This document shows, in pieces, positions 8,096-17,516 of a stretch of DNA of 64,000 nt. The notes under the pieces are model-generated. The model saw nothing but the letters and a program-made list of their open reading frames with translations. It did no database searches and had not been told where the DNA came from. A program made the translations under genes and the position numbers. Origin of the DNA: an uncultured Bacteroidota bacterium (GTDB taxonomy: Bacteria > Bacteroidota > Bacteroidia > Bacteroidales > UBA12077). The stretch is from assembly GCA_913055635.1 (NCBI GenBank), contig CAJXLK010000018.1, positions 1 to 64,000 on the forward strand, in the 5' to 3' direction. Numbering within the stretch: position 1 is the stretch's first letter; every line of letters begins with the position of its first letter.

Positions 8096-9532
8096 ATGAG
8101 GGAATTTTTGCAGGTTTTCACCTTTATTGTAGATCATTTGATTTTGATTTATTCGGTAGCCATAACGGGTTCCTACCTTATTTTGGGGGTGGTTTCGGGG
8201 TTTTATCTGACCCGGTATATGAGGGGAACCCGGGCCGACGACTATTCCAGGATCATCAATTCTCCGCTTGCCCCGGAGGTTTCAGTTATTGCTCCCTGTT
8301 ACAACGAGGCCAAAAGCATTGTCGCCAATATACGGGCCCTGCTCAACCTGCACTATAACAACTATGATGTAATTGTCGTCAATGACGGCAGCACCGATGG
8401 AAGCCTTCAGCAGGCGATTGAAGCCTATGAACTGAAGCAAGTCAGCTATTATGTCAACGAACGGTTGGAAACACGCCCTATACGCGCTATTTATCGTTCC
8501 ACCAACAAAGCTTACCACAATTTGACGGTGGTCGATAAAGTCAATGGTGGCAAATCAGATGCTTTGAATGCCGGGTTGAATTTGTCCAACAAATCGTATG
8601 TGGTTTGCATGGATGTTGACTCCATTATTGAGCATGATGCCCTGCTGAAGTTGGCCCAGCCTTTTCTGAAGCAGGGGAAAAAGAAACTGATCGCTGTCGG
8701 AGGTGTGGTCCATGTGGCCAATTCTTGTAAGATAGAGAAGGGGCGGCTCATAAAAAGACGTGTTCCCCGGGGGTTCCTGGCCCGCGTTCAGGTCATTGAA
8801 TATGCCCGTGCCTTTTTGATTGGGCGTATTTCCTGGAGCCATATGAATGGATTGTTGATCATTTCCGGGGCCATTGGCATGTTTGACCGGGAAGCGCTGG
8901 TGGGATGCGGGGGCTACCTGACCAAAACCGTGGGCGAAGATATGGAGTTGGTGGTGCGTATGAGGCGATATTTATACGAAAAAGGGATCAAACACCAGGT
9001 GATTTATCTGCCGGATCCCCTCTTATGGACCGAAGTACCCTCAGGCAGAAAAACACTGGGGCGTCAGCGCAACCGCTGGACCCGCGGTACCATGGATAGC
9101 CTTTTCATGCATACCCGGTTGTTTTTCAATCCCAAATATGGCTCCCTGGGCATGCTCGGTTATCCTTACTGGTTTTTCTTTGAATGGCTGGCCCCCATTG
9201 TAGAAGTGTTGGGTTTTATCTATTTTTTAACCATGGCCCTGATCGGTGCCATCAACTGGCCCCTGTTTTTGACCATTTTACTTTTTATTTATCTGTTTGC
9301 CCTGTCTTTTTCCTTTTTCTCCATCCTTTATGATGAGCTCACCTTTCATCCTTACCAGTCGTTGCGGGAAAACTTCAGGCTTTTTTTGGTGGCCATGGCT
9401 GAGCCTTTTATCTATCATCCCCAGGTGGTTTACTGGAGCATTCGGGGCAATATTTCTTATCTAAGGGGATACCGCAAGTGGGGTGACATGAGGCGAACAG
9501 GCTTTTATTCCGGGGAGGATGCACTGGCTTAA
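8096..9532 (+). CDS. processive family 2 glycosyltransferase (PgaC/IcaA-like)
   Basis: The 478-aa inner-membrane enzyme has one N-terminal helix (15-38), a cytoplasmic GT-A domain and about three C-terminal helices (360-425). Catalytic motifs are complete: nucleotide-binding NDGSTDG (D97), metal-binding D173-V-D175, the TED-like TVGED at 278-282, and QRNRW at 324-328, the Q-x-x-R-W signature of processive synthases. Poly-beta-1,6-GlcNAc or cellulose-type synthases share this set, and the length is like IcaA/PgaC. It would polymerise an NDP-sugar and move the chain through the membrane. No deacetylase is encoded beside it. It is the last gene of the four-gene operon; a purine-rich GGAGAGAAA precedes the start. 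Confidence 0.85.
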   Translation: MREFLQVFTFIVDHLILIYSVAITGSYLILGVVSGFYLTRYMRGTRADDYSRIINSPLAPEVSVIAPCYNEAKSIVANIRALLNLHYNNYDVIVVNDGSTDGSLQQAIEAYELKQVSYYVNERLETRPIRAIYRSTNKAYHNLTVVDKVNGGKSDALNAGLNLSNKSYVVCMDVDSIIEHDALLKLAQPFLKQGKKKLIAVGGVVHVANSCKIEKGRLIKRRVPRGFLARVQVIEYARAFLIGRISWSHMNGLLIISGAIGMFDREALVGCGGYLTKTVGEDMELVVRMRRYLYEKGIKHQVIYLPDPLLWTEVPSGRKTLGRQRNRWTRGTMDSLFMHTRLFFNPKYGSLGMLGYPYWFFFEWLAPIVEVLGFIYFLTMALIGAINWPLFLTILLFIYLFALSFSFFSILYDELTFHPYQSLRENFRLFLVAMAEPFIYHPQVVYWSIRGNISYLRGYRKWGDMRRTGFYSGEDALA

Positions 9533-9597
9533 CGTGAAGGGCATTGGATCAAGAGCCACCGGATTCTGCCTGCGCATTGCAAGAGTTTTAACCCATT

Positions 9598-9614
9598 ACC
9601 CGGCTTTTCCGGGT
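9598..9614. other. GC-rich hairpin between convergent genes
   Basis: ACCCGG (9598-9603) pairs with CCGGGT (9609-9614) around CTTTT. It lies in the 156-nt gap between two convergent genes and could end transcription, but the T run is poor on both sides. Confidence 0.3.
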
Positions 9615-9688
9615 CCCCCTTCTCTGTTATTGATGATCTGTGGAAGTATTGCTGCAGGAGCTGTCTCTCTACGGGACGCCCTTTTCTG

Positions 9689-11377
9689 CTATTGGGCATC
9701 TATCCGGATTACCTTTTTCCCGGTGAAGGTTCTTCCATATCGGTCGCTAACTTCCACCTCAAGGGTGTGGCTGCCTGAAGGCAAATTACCCGGAAGCTCA
9801 CCGGTCCAGAGGTGAGTGGAGGCCTGAGGCTGCGGCAAATCCTCTCCGGGCAGGGGGAAGCCGGTTTGTTCGGTGGCTTGCTTCCACCTTTCCCTTAATC
9901 CCAGCTTCCTGAAATTATTCCAGCGTCGGTTGAGTTTTGCATAGAAGGGATCAACCCGGTTTACTTTTTGCATGGACTGCCATTGCCCCGTTTTATTTAT
10001 CCGGTAACGGACCCGGCTTTGTTGGGTACCGTTGAAAAAGTTCACCGTAAAGTTTTTATCTGCGGTGGAGCCTTCTGCCAGATCGCGGGGGACATAAATG
10101 TTCATCCGGTGAGATGAACCGCTGCCGGCCACTTTCCAGTCAATGGTATAGTCGTTGTTGCGTATGGTCAACACGGCGTACCCGTTGGGCGTACCATCTC
10201 GCATCATGGTGTGAGGGATGTTCGTCTCACCCTTGATCCCGGTCCACCAGCTGCCGGAAGTGGTCCCTACATTATAATGGTGATGAGGCTTGGCCTGCCG
10301 CCACCGGCTTGAATCACGGTGGAAGAAAAGGTTGTCCTGTACATGGGTGTGCGCCGAGATAGAGAGGGTATGGGGGTAATCCCCCAGCAGGTCAAACAGC
10401 CGCTGCTGATCTTCCTGGCGGAACCGATCCCCCTCCCTGGCCAGGGGTATGTGCATGTTTAAAACAATCAGATGATCTTTGGGGACGGTTTGAAGGTAAT
10501 TTTTTACAAACTTCAGCTGATCATCCCTCAATCCCCCCACGTATTCACGGGAACCGCTTTTGGCCTCATGGATGATGTCATCAAGAATGATGAAATGGGC
10601 CCTTCCATAAACAAAGGCATAAGTAGCCGGGCCGTAAACCCGCTCAAACGTTTCATCAGACATTTTGTCGCTGGCCGCCTGGTAGTTGATGTCATGATTG
10701 CCCATGACATGATACCACGGGATCCCCACCTGAGCCACCGCCTGGTTAACCTCTCTGAACAGGGGAAGGGTATCTCCCACAATATCGCCCATGGTGATGC
10801 CAAAGCTTAGGTTGTCACTTGCAATAAGCTCGCTGACAATGTCTTCGGCAAAATAATCCACCTCTCGACTGCTATAGGGTTGGGGATCTCCCAAAACCGC
10901 AAAGCGGAATTGGGGGGATTCGTCATGGCGGTGCAGGGGAAAATTGACCCTTTCCGGCAAGGGCCCGGTTGGACTTACCCCCCGGTATTTGAAATTTTTC
11001 GGCGATCCCCCGGGCTTATGCAGGTAATAAAATCGGGGCAGGTTGAGCGAATTGACTGGCGTCATCCAGTTGCCCGGCTTGATGACAAAAACCGGGTTGT
11101 CATCTCCCACCGGCAACCCGTAATGCCCCTGCTGGTCGGTTACCACGACATCTGTGCCGTTGGATACGGCTACTCCTGCTATTCCGGATTCACCTTCATC
11201 CTTTTCCTGATTGCGGTTTTGATCGTGGAATACATAGCCTTCCACCTGCTTTTCTCCCTTCTCCGGTGCTATATGCGAGGCAATGCCCGATTCGGATGCA
11301 CCGTTTTGTTTGTTGCCACTGCATGCCGCCAGCATAATGAAAGTGACCACCGGGATCAATAAAGACCAGCTTTTCAT
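9689..11377 (-). CDS. calcineurin-like phosphoesterase lipoprotein
   Basis: The 562-aa protein is exported as a lipoprotein (lipobox MLAAC, Cys19). After the linker comes a beta-sandwich domain (about 40-140, VEGYVFHDQNRNQEKDEGE) of the SdrD-B/MetallophosN kind. The metallophosphatase core runs from about 155 to 390, with metal motifs LGDPQPY, MGDIVGD, MGNHDIN, LNMHIPL and SAHTHVQ. A C-terminal beta domain (about 400-562, MetallophosC-like) completes the architecture found in Bacteroidota surface phosphoesterases. The first motif has Gln where many relatives have His (D-P-Q). The substrate is unknown. It starts 11 nt after the UPF0182 gene and is probably co-transcribed with it. Confidence 0.85.
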   Translation of the reverse strand: MKSWSLLIPVVTFIMLAACSGNKQNGASESGIASHIAPEKGEKQVEGYVFHDQNRNQEKDEGESGIAGVAVSNGTDVVVTDQQGHYGLPVGDDNPVFVIKPGNWMTPVNSLNLPRFYYLHKPGGSPKNFKYRGVSPTGPLPERVNFPLHRHDESPQFRFAVLGDPQPYSSREVDYFAEDIVSELIASDNLSFGITMGDIVGDTLPLFREVNQAVAQVGIPWYHVMGNHDINYQAASDKMSDETFERVYGPATYAFVYGRAHFIILDDIIHEAKSGSREYVGGLRDDQLKFVKNYLQTVPKDHLIVLNMHIPLAREGDRFRQEDQQRLFDLLGDYPHTLSISAHTHVQDNLFFHRDSSRWRQAKPHHHYNVGTTSGSWWTGIKGETNIPHTMMRDGTPNGYAVLTIRNNDYTIDWKVAGSGSSHRMNIYVPRDLAEGSTADKNFTVNFFNGTQQSRVRYRINKTGQWQSMQKVNRVDPFYAKLNRRWNNFRKLGLRERWKQATEQTGFPLPGEDLPQPQASTHLWTGELPGNLPSGSHTLEVEVSDRYGRTFTGKKVIRIDAQ

Positions 11378-11388
11378 ATTGAGGGGAT

Positions 11389-14262
11389 TTAATATTTTGT
11401 GGTATCGGCCTGTGCCGTTTGCTCTTTGAGTTTTTGAAGGGTTTGCTGCAAGTTTTTAAGGGCGCGGGAGGCCTGGTCAAACTGTTGATCGCCCATATTG
11501 CGCAGGTAATCCTTTAGATACTGGTCGGCATCCTGGATGAGTTGTTGGTTTTGCAGGGTTTTTCCAGGTTGCTCCTGTTCAGGGGCCTCTTCCTGTTTTT
11601 CTTCAGCGGCTTCAGTGATTTGCTTAACGGGTTCGCCGGCAAAGATGCCTTCCAGGGCTTTGTCAAAGGTTTCGGCGTAACTCAGGTTATCGCCATGCAT
11701 GATGGCCACCAACCTTAATTCTGGATAAGCGGCCGTTTCGCTTTGGAGGTAGATGGGCTCTACATACATCATCGTCTCGCCGACGGGAATGGCCAGCACA
11801 TTGCCGCGGATTACATTCGAGCCCCTTTGGTCCCAAAGGGTGAGCTGACTGGAGAGTTCAGCATCCTGGTCGATTTTGGTTTCTACCTGTTGGGGGCCCA
11901 GGATCCGCTTCTCCTTGGGAAATTTGTAAGCCATGAAACGCCCGTAGTCCTTGCCATCACTCAATCCGGCAATCCACCCGATCAATACCTGACGGTTTTT
12001 GGGGGTGAACGGCAGCATCAGGGTGAACTCGGATTCATCCGATTGGGGGCGTTCCCACATGATGTAGTAAGGATCCACCGGTTTAATGGTGTTGTGGTAT
12101 TTCTCAGTGGCCCTGACCCATAGGTCCTCCTGATTATAAAAGACAGTGGGATCGGTCATGTGGTACTTGGCATAGACCATCCCCTGGACCAACAACTTGT
12201 CGATGGGATAGCGCACATGCTTTTGTAAAGCCTCGGGCATTTGGCCCTTATCTTTGAACATGCCCGGAAAGATTTGATCCCATACCTGGATGATGGGATC
12301 CTTTTGGTTGTAAACATAGTAGCTGATATCGCCATCGAAGGCGTTGACCACCACTTTCACCGAATTGCGCATGTAATTATCCCCGTGCATGTAGCTGGCT
12401 ACGTTGTTAACCAACTGCCGGTCTTGTTCTCCTTCGGAGTAATCGATGACTTCCCGCGAATTATAGGGTTCGCTATAGGGGAAGGAGTTGGATGTGGTAT
12501 AAGCATCGATGATCCAGTATAGTTTTCCGTTGGCCAGCACCGGGTAGGGGTCGCGGTCGAATTTTAAGAAGGGGGCCACCTTTTTAATGCGCTGGCTAAT
12601 CTGGCGGTTGAACATCAGCCGGCTGCTGCGGTCGGGATAGCTGGAGAAAAAGAATTTGGTGCCGTCAAATTTCCAGCCATACAGGAACTTTCGCCAGAGA
12701 TTGGACAACTCGACCCCGCCGCTTCCCTGATAATTGGTGTATACATTTTTTTCACCGCTGGGATAGTCGAATTCCTCGGTGGCGGAATTGGCGATCACAT
12801 GCGTTCGGGTGGCTTCCCCATAATATATCTGGGGTTGATCGACTTCCAGTTCCGGGTATTTGCTCACCGGAGGAATGTCTTTAACCAACATGTTGGGCAA
12901 TCCGTTTTGGGTGAACTCATTGACCCTGGTCAGGGTGATGCCGTAGCCGTGGGTGTATTTGAAACGTTTGTTGACAAAGGTCTGGCTCTTATCGGGCAGG
13001 TTGTTCAGTTCCATTTCCCGGGCCGAGACCATCACCTGCTGATATTGATTGTTGAAGGTATAGCGGTCCATGTCAACGTCTTCAAATTCATAGTAGAGCC
13101 GTATCTCCTGGAACTGGTTGTATACCTGCAGCAGGGCACTCCAGTCCCACAGACGGATGTTCGAAAAAACGCTTTGATTGTCCTGAACGGTTTGCCGGGT
13201 GAAATCCCCCTTCATCGGATACTGGCGTTCTTCAATGTCATCCAGCTCAAAGGCCTGTCGGGTGAGTTGGATGTTGTTTTCAATGTAGGGCTTTTCCATG
13301 GAGATTTCATTGGGCTCGACCACCAGGGCCTGAAAAGCACTGGGAATAAGAACGATGAAAAGCAACCACACCACCAGGATTCCCCCGAACAGACTGCCAA
13401 ATACACTGGGCACCAGGTTGTAGTTTTGCATCCGGAAGCGTTTGAAATAGTTTATTAACCTGCGGCGGGTGAAAGGAAGGAAGAAGAAAAGGCCCACCAA
13501 CAACGTGATGATGGCCGAGACGGTGTACCCGGGCATGCGCACATGAATATCGGTCCAGCCTGGGCCGGAAACAGCGCCCCAGTCAGAGAAAAGCAAATCG
13601 TAGCGGGCAATAAACTTCTGCAACCCCAGGATGATGAAAAACAATGATCCGGCAATGACAAGGGCTCGTCCGATTTTAACCCCCTGAATGTTCATGTCTT
13701 CCAGTGAAACCGACCCCTGCTGATTGTCCTGAGAGTAGAGCGACAAAAGCATGGCCGCAATGGAGATGATCAAAATAACAATCAAAAAGGTGAACAATTC
13801 TTTGTAGAAGGGCAACATGAACATATAGAAAGAGGCATCGCGCTGAAGTACGGGTTCTATGATGCCCGATTCAACCGAGTTGAAAAATTGAAGGATGACC
13901 TCCCAGTTGGAATGGCCCCAGATGCCACCAAAAAGGAGGGCAATGGCCAAACCCAGGTACCGGAAAAAAACATTGCGCTTGTCGATGCTCGCGGTGAAAC
14001 CGTAAACCAAAAGCCCGGCCAATACCAGGCCCAGAACAATCAGCCCTGCTTTGGTGCCAATCTCGATCCAAAACCGCTGGGCAAAGCCCAGGGACTCAAA
14101 CCAAAGCTTTTCACCCCAAAAAGACATGAACCAAAAGGCCACCAGGGTGAAGGCTAAAATGGCCGCTCCGGTGATGATGTTTTTTCTCTTATTTTTTCGC
14201 GCTCCAAAATAGATGAAGCGGATGCCAAAAAATATCAGAATCAGAATGATGATCGTATACAT
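11389..14262 (-). CDS. UPF0182 family integral membrane protein
   Basis: The 957-aa protein has about seven membrane helices in residues 1-320, including MYTIIILILIFFGIRFIYFG, AAILAFTLVAFWFMSFW and TKAGLIVLGLVLAGLLVYGF. A large soluble part of about 550 residues follows, with the family's typical segments LWDWSALLQVYNQFQEIR, KYTHGYGITLTRVNEFTQ and YPIDKLLVQGMVYAKYHMTD. The end is a charged Gln/Glu-rich helix. Length and order match UPF0182 (COG1615), a family of unknown function found in cyanobacteria, actinobacteria and Bacteroidota. The phosphoesterase lipoprotein follows after 11 nt, so the two may act together at the envelope. Confidence 0.9.
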   Translation of the reverse strand: MYTIIILILIFFGIRFIYFGARKNKRKNIITGAAILAFTLVAFWFMSFWGEKLWFESLGFAQRFWIEIGTKAGLIVLGLVLAGLLVYGFTASIDKRNVFFRYLGLAIALLFGGIWGHSNWEVILQFFNSVESGIIEPVLQRDASFYMFMLPFYKELFTFLIVILIISIAAMLLSLYSQDNQQGSVSLEDMNIQGVKIGRALVIAGSLFFIILGLQKFIARYDLLFSDWGAVSGPGWTDIHVRMPGYTVSAIITLLVGLFFFLPFTRRRLINYFKRFRMQNYNLVPSVFGSLFGGILVVWLLFIVLIPSAFQALVVEPNEISMEKPYIENNIQLTRQAFELDDIEERQYPMKGDFTRQTVQDNQSVFSNIRLWDWSALLQVYNQFQEIRLYYEFEDVDMDRYTFNNQYQQVMVSAREMELNNLPDKSQTFVNKRFKYTHGYGITLTRVNEFTQNGLPNMLVKDIPPVSKYPELEVDQPQIYYGEATRTHVIANSATEEFDYPSGEKNVYTNYQGSGGVELSNLWRKFLYGWKFDGTKFFFSSYPDRSSRLMFNRQISQRIKKVAPFLKFDRDPYPVLANGKLYWIIDAYTTSNSFPYSEPYNSREVIDYSEGEQDRQLVNNVASYMHGDNYMRNSVKVVVNAFDGDISYYVYNQKDPIIQVWDQIFPGMFKDKGQMPEALQKHVRYPIDKLLVQGMVYAKYHMTDPTVFYNQEDLWVRATEKYHNTIKPVDPYYIMWERPQSDESEFTLMLPFTPKNRQVLIGWIAGLSDGKDYGRFMAYKFPKEKRILGPQQVETKIDQDAELSSQLTLWDQRGSNVIRGNVLAIPVGETMMYVEPIYLQSETAAYPELRLVAIMHGDNLSYAETFDKALEGIFAGEPVKQITEAAEEKQEEAPEQEQPGKTLQNQQLIQDADQYLKDYLRNMGDQQFDQASRALKNLQQTLQKLKEQTAQADTTKY

Positions 14263-14582
14263 GGTGGTGTGATTTTAGGATTTATCAATTCTCAAGATAC
14301 AAGATTATCTCTAAAATTCCAATGGATCGAATGGTTAATTCCTTTGCCTGATGGCTGATAGCTATTTACCCGGCTATCCCCATACCCGTTTGTCGCCTTT
14401 TATCTCATGGATCTGATGAGTAGGGTCTGAATGCAGGCATGATCAGGTTTCATTCCCCGGTAAAATGGTATAAATGCATGGTTAGGGATTGGTCGCATGG
14501 GGGAATTCCTGGCCTGCCTGTCTGTTGGCCCAGGAAATGGGTGGCCCGTTGCGGGTAATTGCAAGTTGAACGGCGGTACAGT
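14263..14582. other. intergenic gap, no gene recognised
   Basis: 320 nt lie between the start of the UPF0182 gene and the end of the type IX secreted protein gene, both on the minus strand. It should hold the promoter of the UPF0182 operon; only a weak TAATCTTG (-7-like) is seen on the minus strand close to the gene. No repeat of either family and no RNA gene was found. Confidence 0.4.
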
Positions 14583-15212
14583 TTAGCGAAAGAGATGGAA
14601 GAAGCCTTTTCTGACAATGTCCTCAGGCCCCTGCGAAGTTAAAACATAATAATAGACCCCGGGTTTGGCATAATTGCCCGAGGCCAGCTTCCCGTCCCAG
14701 TAAACGACCTGCCCGATCTTTTCGTGGATCAGATTGCCGTTGCGGGTATATATCTTTAGATTTAAGGTGGTGCTCCCCCCGGATTTGATGATGAAAACAT
14801 CGTTGATGCCATCTTCATCGGGAGAAAACACATTGGGAATTTCAATCTGATCGCTGACCAGGATGCTTTGAGAAGCAAAGTAGGACAATCCGGCAGTATC
14901 AACCAGTTCCATGCTGATGTCAAACGTGCCGGTGCGGGTGAACTGATATTGGTAAATTAAATAACCGGACTTCATGGTGGGCTCCGGCTCTATGAGCTTG
15001 CCGTTTGAGCGCCATTCAATGTCCTCGATGCCAGTAGTGTCGGTAAATCTGAGGGTGTCGGCGTTTTTAACTTTCTGGGGGATGAAATAATGGGTCTGGG
15101 TGGCAACATAAACACTGTCCCTGAAAGTAATCCCAGTTTGCTGGGCATGAGATGGCAGATATAATACAGCGTTTAAAACAATGATCAGAAGTACGATTTT
15201 AATGTTGCCCAT
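14583..15212 (-). CDS. type IX secretion (type B, CHU_C) sorting-domain protein
   Basis: The 209-aa secreted protein has a signal peptide (MGNIKIVLLIIVLNAVLYLP, cut after SHAQ). A short Ig-like beta region (about 25-120) is followed by a C-terminal gliding-associated domain (about 125-209). This domain opens with IPNVFSPDEDGINDVF, contains LKIYTRNGNLI and WDGK, and ends with KPGVYYYVL and KGFFHLFR, the marks of the PF13585/CHU_C type B signal. The cargo is very short, so it may be a small surface or matrix protein. Its presence implies a type IX secretion machinery elsewhere in the genome. It appears to be a single-gene unit. Confidence 0.9.
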   Translation of the reverse strand: MGNIKIVLLIIVLNAVLYLPSHAQQTGITFRDSVYVATQTHYFIPQKVKNADTLRFTDTTGIEDIEWRSNGKLIEPEPTMKSGYLIYQYQFTRTGTFDISMELVDTAGLSYFASQSILVSDQIEIPNVFSPDEDGINDVFIIKSGGSTTLNLKIYTRNGNLIHEKIGQVVYWDGKLASGNYAKPGVYYYVLTSQGPEDIVRKGFFHLFR

Positions 15213-15233
15213 TCAGTGTTGTTTTGTTCATCG

Positions 15234-15266
15234 TAAATATATAAAATAGCCGCCTAGATTCTCAAA
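15234..15266 (-). promoter_or_regulatory. candidate Bacteroidota promoter for the sorting-domain gene
   Basis: On the minus strand TTTG (15266-15263) is followed after 21 nt by TATATTTA (15241-15234), one base away from the TAnnTTTG -7 consensus. It lies about 22 nt upstream of the start codon at 15212. Spacing is near the long end of the known range. Confidence 0.4.
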
Positions 15267-15603
15267 TTTTTCCTTTGATTTTTTTAACCCGCCTTCAATG
15301 AGTTGGGACAGGTGTTGATTTTTATGTATTGATAGTCAGGTGCATTGAATGCGGTGCTAAGGCATACGGCAGGTGCTTACTTGTTGATAACTTTTATGCA
15401 GGGGGCTCTGGCGCCCGGACAATTTCAAATGGGGCTCGATCATGTGTTCAATCATTATTCAGCATATGAAGGCGATCTTTTATCAGCGGTTTAAACTTTT
15501 CGAAGGCGTAGTCATCTAAATCATCAATTGCTTTTTGAGACATTGCATTCCATTCAGGGGTTTTCCGGAAACCTGTATTGATCAACGAAAAAAACAGCGG
15601 AAG
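15267..15603. other. intergenic gap upstream of the DMT transporter
   Basis: 337 nt without a recognisable gene. The transporter's frame is open back to 15535, but only through a TTG without homology-like sequence. No repeats, RNA genes or convincing promoter boxes were seen. Confidence 0.4.
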
Positions 15604-16545
15604 ATGGGTTCACATTTTGGAGAGTTTGCAGGGTTAATGGCTGCATTTTGCTGGACAGCCACAGGTTTGGCCTTTGAGTCGGCCGGCCGGAAGGTTGGTT
15701 CACTAAGTGTAAACCTGATCCGGCTTTTCATGGCGATTTTTTTACTGGGGGCCTATACCTGGTTTACCCGGTCGATGTTTTTTCCCCTTGATGCGGGGCT
15801 GCATCAGTGGAAGTGGCTTATTATTTCAGGGTTGATTGGTTTTTCGCTTGGGGATTTGTTCCTGTTTGAGGCCTATGTGCGCATTGGTGCCCGCATTTCC
15901 TCCCTGATCATGTCCTTTGTTCCCCCGATCACCGGATTGATCGGGTGGCTGATCATGGATGAACGGTTATCTTTTGAAAATATGCTGGGGATGGCCATTA
16001 CCCTGACCGGTATCATTCTGGTAATCAGCCAGCGCAAGAACCGCAACCCCAATCCCTCCAAAATCGTTGAAAACGGCAGCCCCAAAAAACGGCGTTTGCG
16101 TTTTAGTTTTTCTTATCATGGGGTAGGCATATTAATGGCATTTGGTGGGGCCGTGGGCCAGGCAACCGGTTTGGTTTTGAGCAAATATGGGATGCAGGAC
16201 TATGACGCCTTTGCCGCCACTCAGATAAGGGTCTTTGCAGGTACCGTAGGTTTTATCGTGCTTTTTACCATCCTTCGCCGGTGGAATCGAGTCTTTACTG
16301 CCCTTAAAAACCGAAAGGCCATGAAGCGGGTTACCCTTGGGGCTTTTTTCGGTCCTTTCCTGGGCGTCTCTTTTTCCCTTTTAGCTGTCCAACATACCCT
16401 TACCGGCATTGCTTCTACCCTGATGGCCCTGGTACCGGTATTGATCATCCCCCCGGCCGTGATTTATTTTAAGGAGAAGATCAACTGGGTGGAAGTACTC
16501 GGCGCCTTTATCGCCTTTGGCGGTGTTGCCCTGTTTTTCCTGTGA
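15604..16545 (+). CDS. DMT/EamA family membrane transporter
   Basis: The 313-aa integral membrane protein has ten predicted helices in two EamA repeats. The first runs from EFAGLMAAFCWTATGL to about residue 140, the second from HGVGILMAFGGAVGQATGL to the C-terminus. A basic cytoplasmic loop (QRKNRNPNPSK and PKKRRLR) joins them. I start at ATG 15604 (MGSHFGEFAG), since this places helix 1 correctly; an upstream TTG would add 23 polar residues. The EamA proteins export amino acids, nucleotides or other metabolites, and the substrate cannot be read here. It has no operon partner: the next gene is over 200 nt downstream. A weak hairpin AACCC/GGGTT (16645-16662) follows. Confidence 0.85.
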   Translation: MGSHFGEFAGLMAAFCWTATGLAFESAGRKVGSLSVNLIRLFMAIFLLGAYTWFTRSMFFPLDAGLHQWKWLIISGLIGFSLGDLFLFEAYVRIGARISSLIMSFVPPITGLIGWLIMDERLSFENMLGMAITLTGIILVISQRKNRNPNPSKIVENGSPKKRRLRFSFSYHGVGILMAFGGAVGQATGLVLSKYGMQDYDAFAATQIRVFAGTVGFIVLFTILRRWNRVFTALKNRKAMKRVTLGAFFGPFLGVSFSLLAVQHTLTGIASTLMALVPVLIIPPAVIYFKEKINWVEVLGAFIAFGGVALFFL

Positions 16546-16768
16546 TGATGCCTTCCCCTGGTTCAAAGCTGTTCCGGCACAGGGTCAGCATTGAGGCAGA
16601 CAACAGGAAAATGGAGATGAAATGTGTCAATGTTTGTTCGGGAGAACCCCCGCCTGAGGGTTTTCAGTGAAGACGGCGAAGCAAATCCCCTCAAATTTTA
16701 AACAGCGGCCCATGATTTTGGGTTAAGTTTGGGATGAATCTACTGAGATGTTTGTAATTTTGTGTATA

Positions 16769-17290
16769 ATGTCTATAATCCACAGAGTCAAATTATTGGT
16801 GGCTTTTTCTGCATTGTTGATCTTTGCCGGCTGTAGCGCTCCGAAGCAGGTTAAGAAGGATCGTCCATGCCATCCATTGACCCAACAGGCCTTTTTGGAC
16901 CAACCTTTTTACATCCCGATGAAGATGGCCCATTTTGAGGATGCCTACGGAAGCAAATTCCGCCTTAGGAAATTTCTCCGGGATGTGCCCCATGTGAAAA
17001 CCAGGAAAGATACCATTTATCGTTTCCATCACGGGCCTACCAGCATGCTGTTTTATTTAACCCCTGAGCAGGACACCACTTTTTTAACCTCCAAAATAGC
17101 CGATCCCTCGATTGAATTGCGCCCTTGTATCAGGGTGGGGTTGTCCAGGAAACGCCTGGAAGGATTGATCCAACATTTCCCTTCCAATACCCTCGATACG
17201 GTCACAATCGCCAATGACAAACGCCAGGCGGTTTTTATTTTTAAGGAGCGTCGCCTGCAGACGATCTATATCAATAACTATTTCAAATGA
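16769..17290 (+). CDS. small lipoprotein of unknown function
   Basis: The 173-aa protein starts with a lipoprotein signal (MSIIHRVKLLVAFSALLIFA, then GCS; lipid Cys near residue 22). The mature part is basic and mixed alpha/beta, without motifs I recognise; HPLTQQAFLDQPFYIPMKMA and FKERRLQTIYINNYFK are characteristic segments. An in-frame ATG at 16748 would add seven residues, but ATG 16769 gives the better signal length. The sequence TAATTTTG at 16755-16762 resembles a -7 promoter box, and if used it also favours the downstream start or a leaderless message. No clear partner gene is present: the next gene is on the other strand. Confidence 0.65.
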   Translation: MSIIHRVKLLVAFSALLIFAGCSAPKQVKKDRPCHPLTQQAFLDQPFYIPMKMAHFEDAYGSKFRLRKFLRDVPHVKTRKDTIYRFHHGPTSMLFYLTPEQDTTFLTSKIADPSIELRPCIRVGLSRKRLEGLIQHFPSNTLDTVTIANDKRQAVFIFKERRLQTIYINNYFK

Positions 17291-17516
17291 TGCCACTCGG
17301 TTCTGGATCAAGAACCTGCTGAAGAGGAGGAGGTTGAGAAGGGGGAAGGTATGCTCTTGGTAAAAAGGCTTCTTTAAACTTGTATTAAGGCCAGGGAATC
17401 AGTCTCGTATTATATACCCATCATCCATTATTACCGGATCTCTTACCAGGGAAAGCACATGTTTTATGCATCGCCCTAATGTGTAGGTTCCTGCAGGCGG
17501 GTTTTATTTGGAACCA

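Noticed and set aside
12799-13458. 219-codon open frame opposite the UPF0182 gene
   Set aside because: It is the mirror of a well-supported gene and has no recognisable domain.
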